Source: an uncultured Collinsella sp.
GTDB lineage: Bacteria > Actinomycetota > Coriobacteriia > Coriobacteriales > Coriobacteriaceae
Direction of reading: 5' to 3'
NCBI GenBank assembly: GCA_902493855.1
Contig: CABUQV010000027.1
Coordinates: forward strand, 1 to 22,509
DNA length: 22,509 bases
This document shows, in pieces, positions 22,366 through 22,509 of this stretch. The notes under the pieces are model-generated. The model had not been told where the DNA came from and searched no databases. It saw nothing but the letters and a program-made list of their open reading frames with translations. Numbering within the stretch: position 1 is the stretch's first letter; each line of letters starts with the position of its first letter. A program made the position numbers and the translations under genes.

Positions 22366-22509
22366 ATGAGCGAGACCGCAGTCAACGGCGTCGAGCCGAT
22401 CATCTTCCTTGATGACGTCCACGTCACCTTTAGGACCCGTACCGGCTCGATTCTGCACCCCAACCTGGGTCTCGCCGTCCAGGGTGTAACGATTAAGCTC
22501 ATGCCCGGA
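22366..22509 (+). CDS. Second ABC importer ATPase, DppF/OppF type (partial, 3' end outside window)
   Basis: The reading frame begins at the base after the stop codon of the fusion gene, with a strong GGAGGTGA (22352-22359) six bases before ATG, and stays open to the window edge. The 48 visible residues have the N-terminal beta-strand pattern of an ABC ATPase (IIFLDDVHVTFRTRTG, then LAVQGVTIKLMPG). The Walker A motif is not yet reached. Operon position predicts the partner of the fused ATPase, completing a heterodimeric importer. The family assignment is from position and pattern only. Confidence 0.78.
   Translation, partial: MSETAVNGVEPIIFLDDVHVTFRTRTGSILHPNLGLAVQGVTIKLMPG

Overview
The window looks like a chromosomal segment of a high-GC actinobacterium, most likely a Coriobacteriia member close to Collinsella. 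The grounds are inference from sequence: G/C-rich third codon positions, actinobacterial-type neighbourhoods (coaE next to uvrB, uvrA and uvrC nearby), a twin-arginine lipoprotein, and an ABC permease-ATPase fusion. No rRNA, tRNA, CRISPR, transposase or phage gene was seen. Most of the window is core housekeeping DNA.

Layout. Positions 1-94 are the tail of an unidentified upstream unit with a strong terminator. Positions 221-3728 (+) carry coaE (dephospho-CoA kinase), a small membrane-anchored lytic transglycosylase and uvrB, closed by a terminator. Positions 3794-9916 (-) hold four genes, listed in transcription order: an LtaS/MdoB-type membrane phosphoglycerol transferase, an Mrp/ApbC P-loop ATPase, an HI0933/BaiN-type flavoprotein and a COG2509-type FAD protein. 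Positions 10110-17255 (+) carry uvrA, then a tight ybaK-murJ-uvrC operon. Positions 17256-17620 are the only gene-free stretch above 300 bp and hold a promoter and a highly structured leader. Positions 17621-22509 (+) are a peptide/nickel-family ABC importer operon: Tat-type lipoprotein binding protein, permease, permease-ATPase fusion, and the start of a second ATPase that runs off the window.

How the genes work together. UvrA, UvrB and UvrC, the whole nucleotide excision repair incision machinery, lie within 16 kb, split by the inverted four-gene block. Envelope functions (lytic transglycosylase, MurJ, LtaS-like enzyme) are mixed among them. The importer operon has the usual design: a strongly expressed binding protein, an attenuator-like hairpin, then the membrane and ATPase subunits.

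No wholly new multi-gene system is visible. The best leads are: (1) the nested, mutually exclusive stems and the sequestered ribosome-binding site in the leader at 17419-17617; (2) a UvrC whose presumed Fe-S cysteine set is rearranged, with a Cys-rich insertion; (3) loss of the C-terminal cysteines in the permease-ATPase fusion; (4) a LexA-like box before uvrA; (5) an 18-bp palindrome inside the ABC operon.
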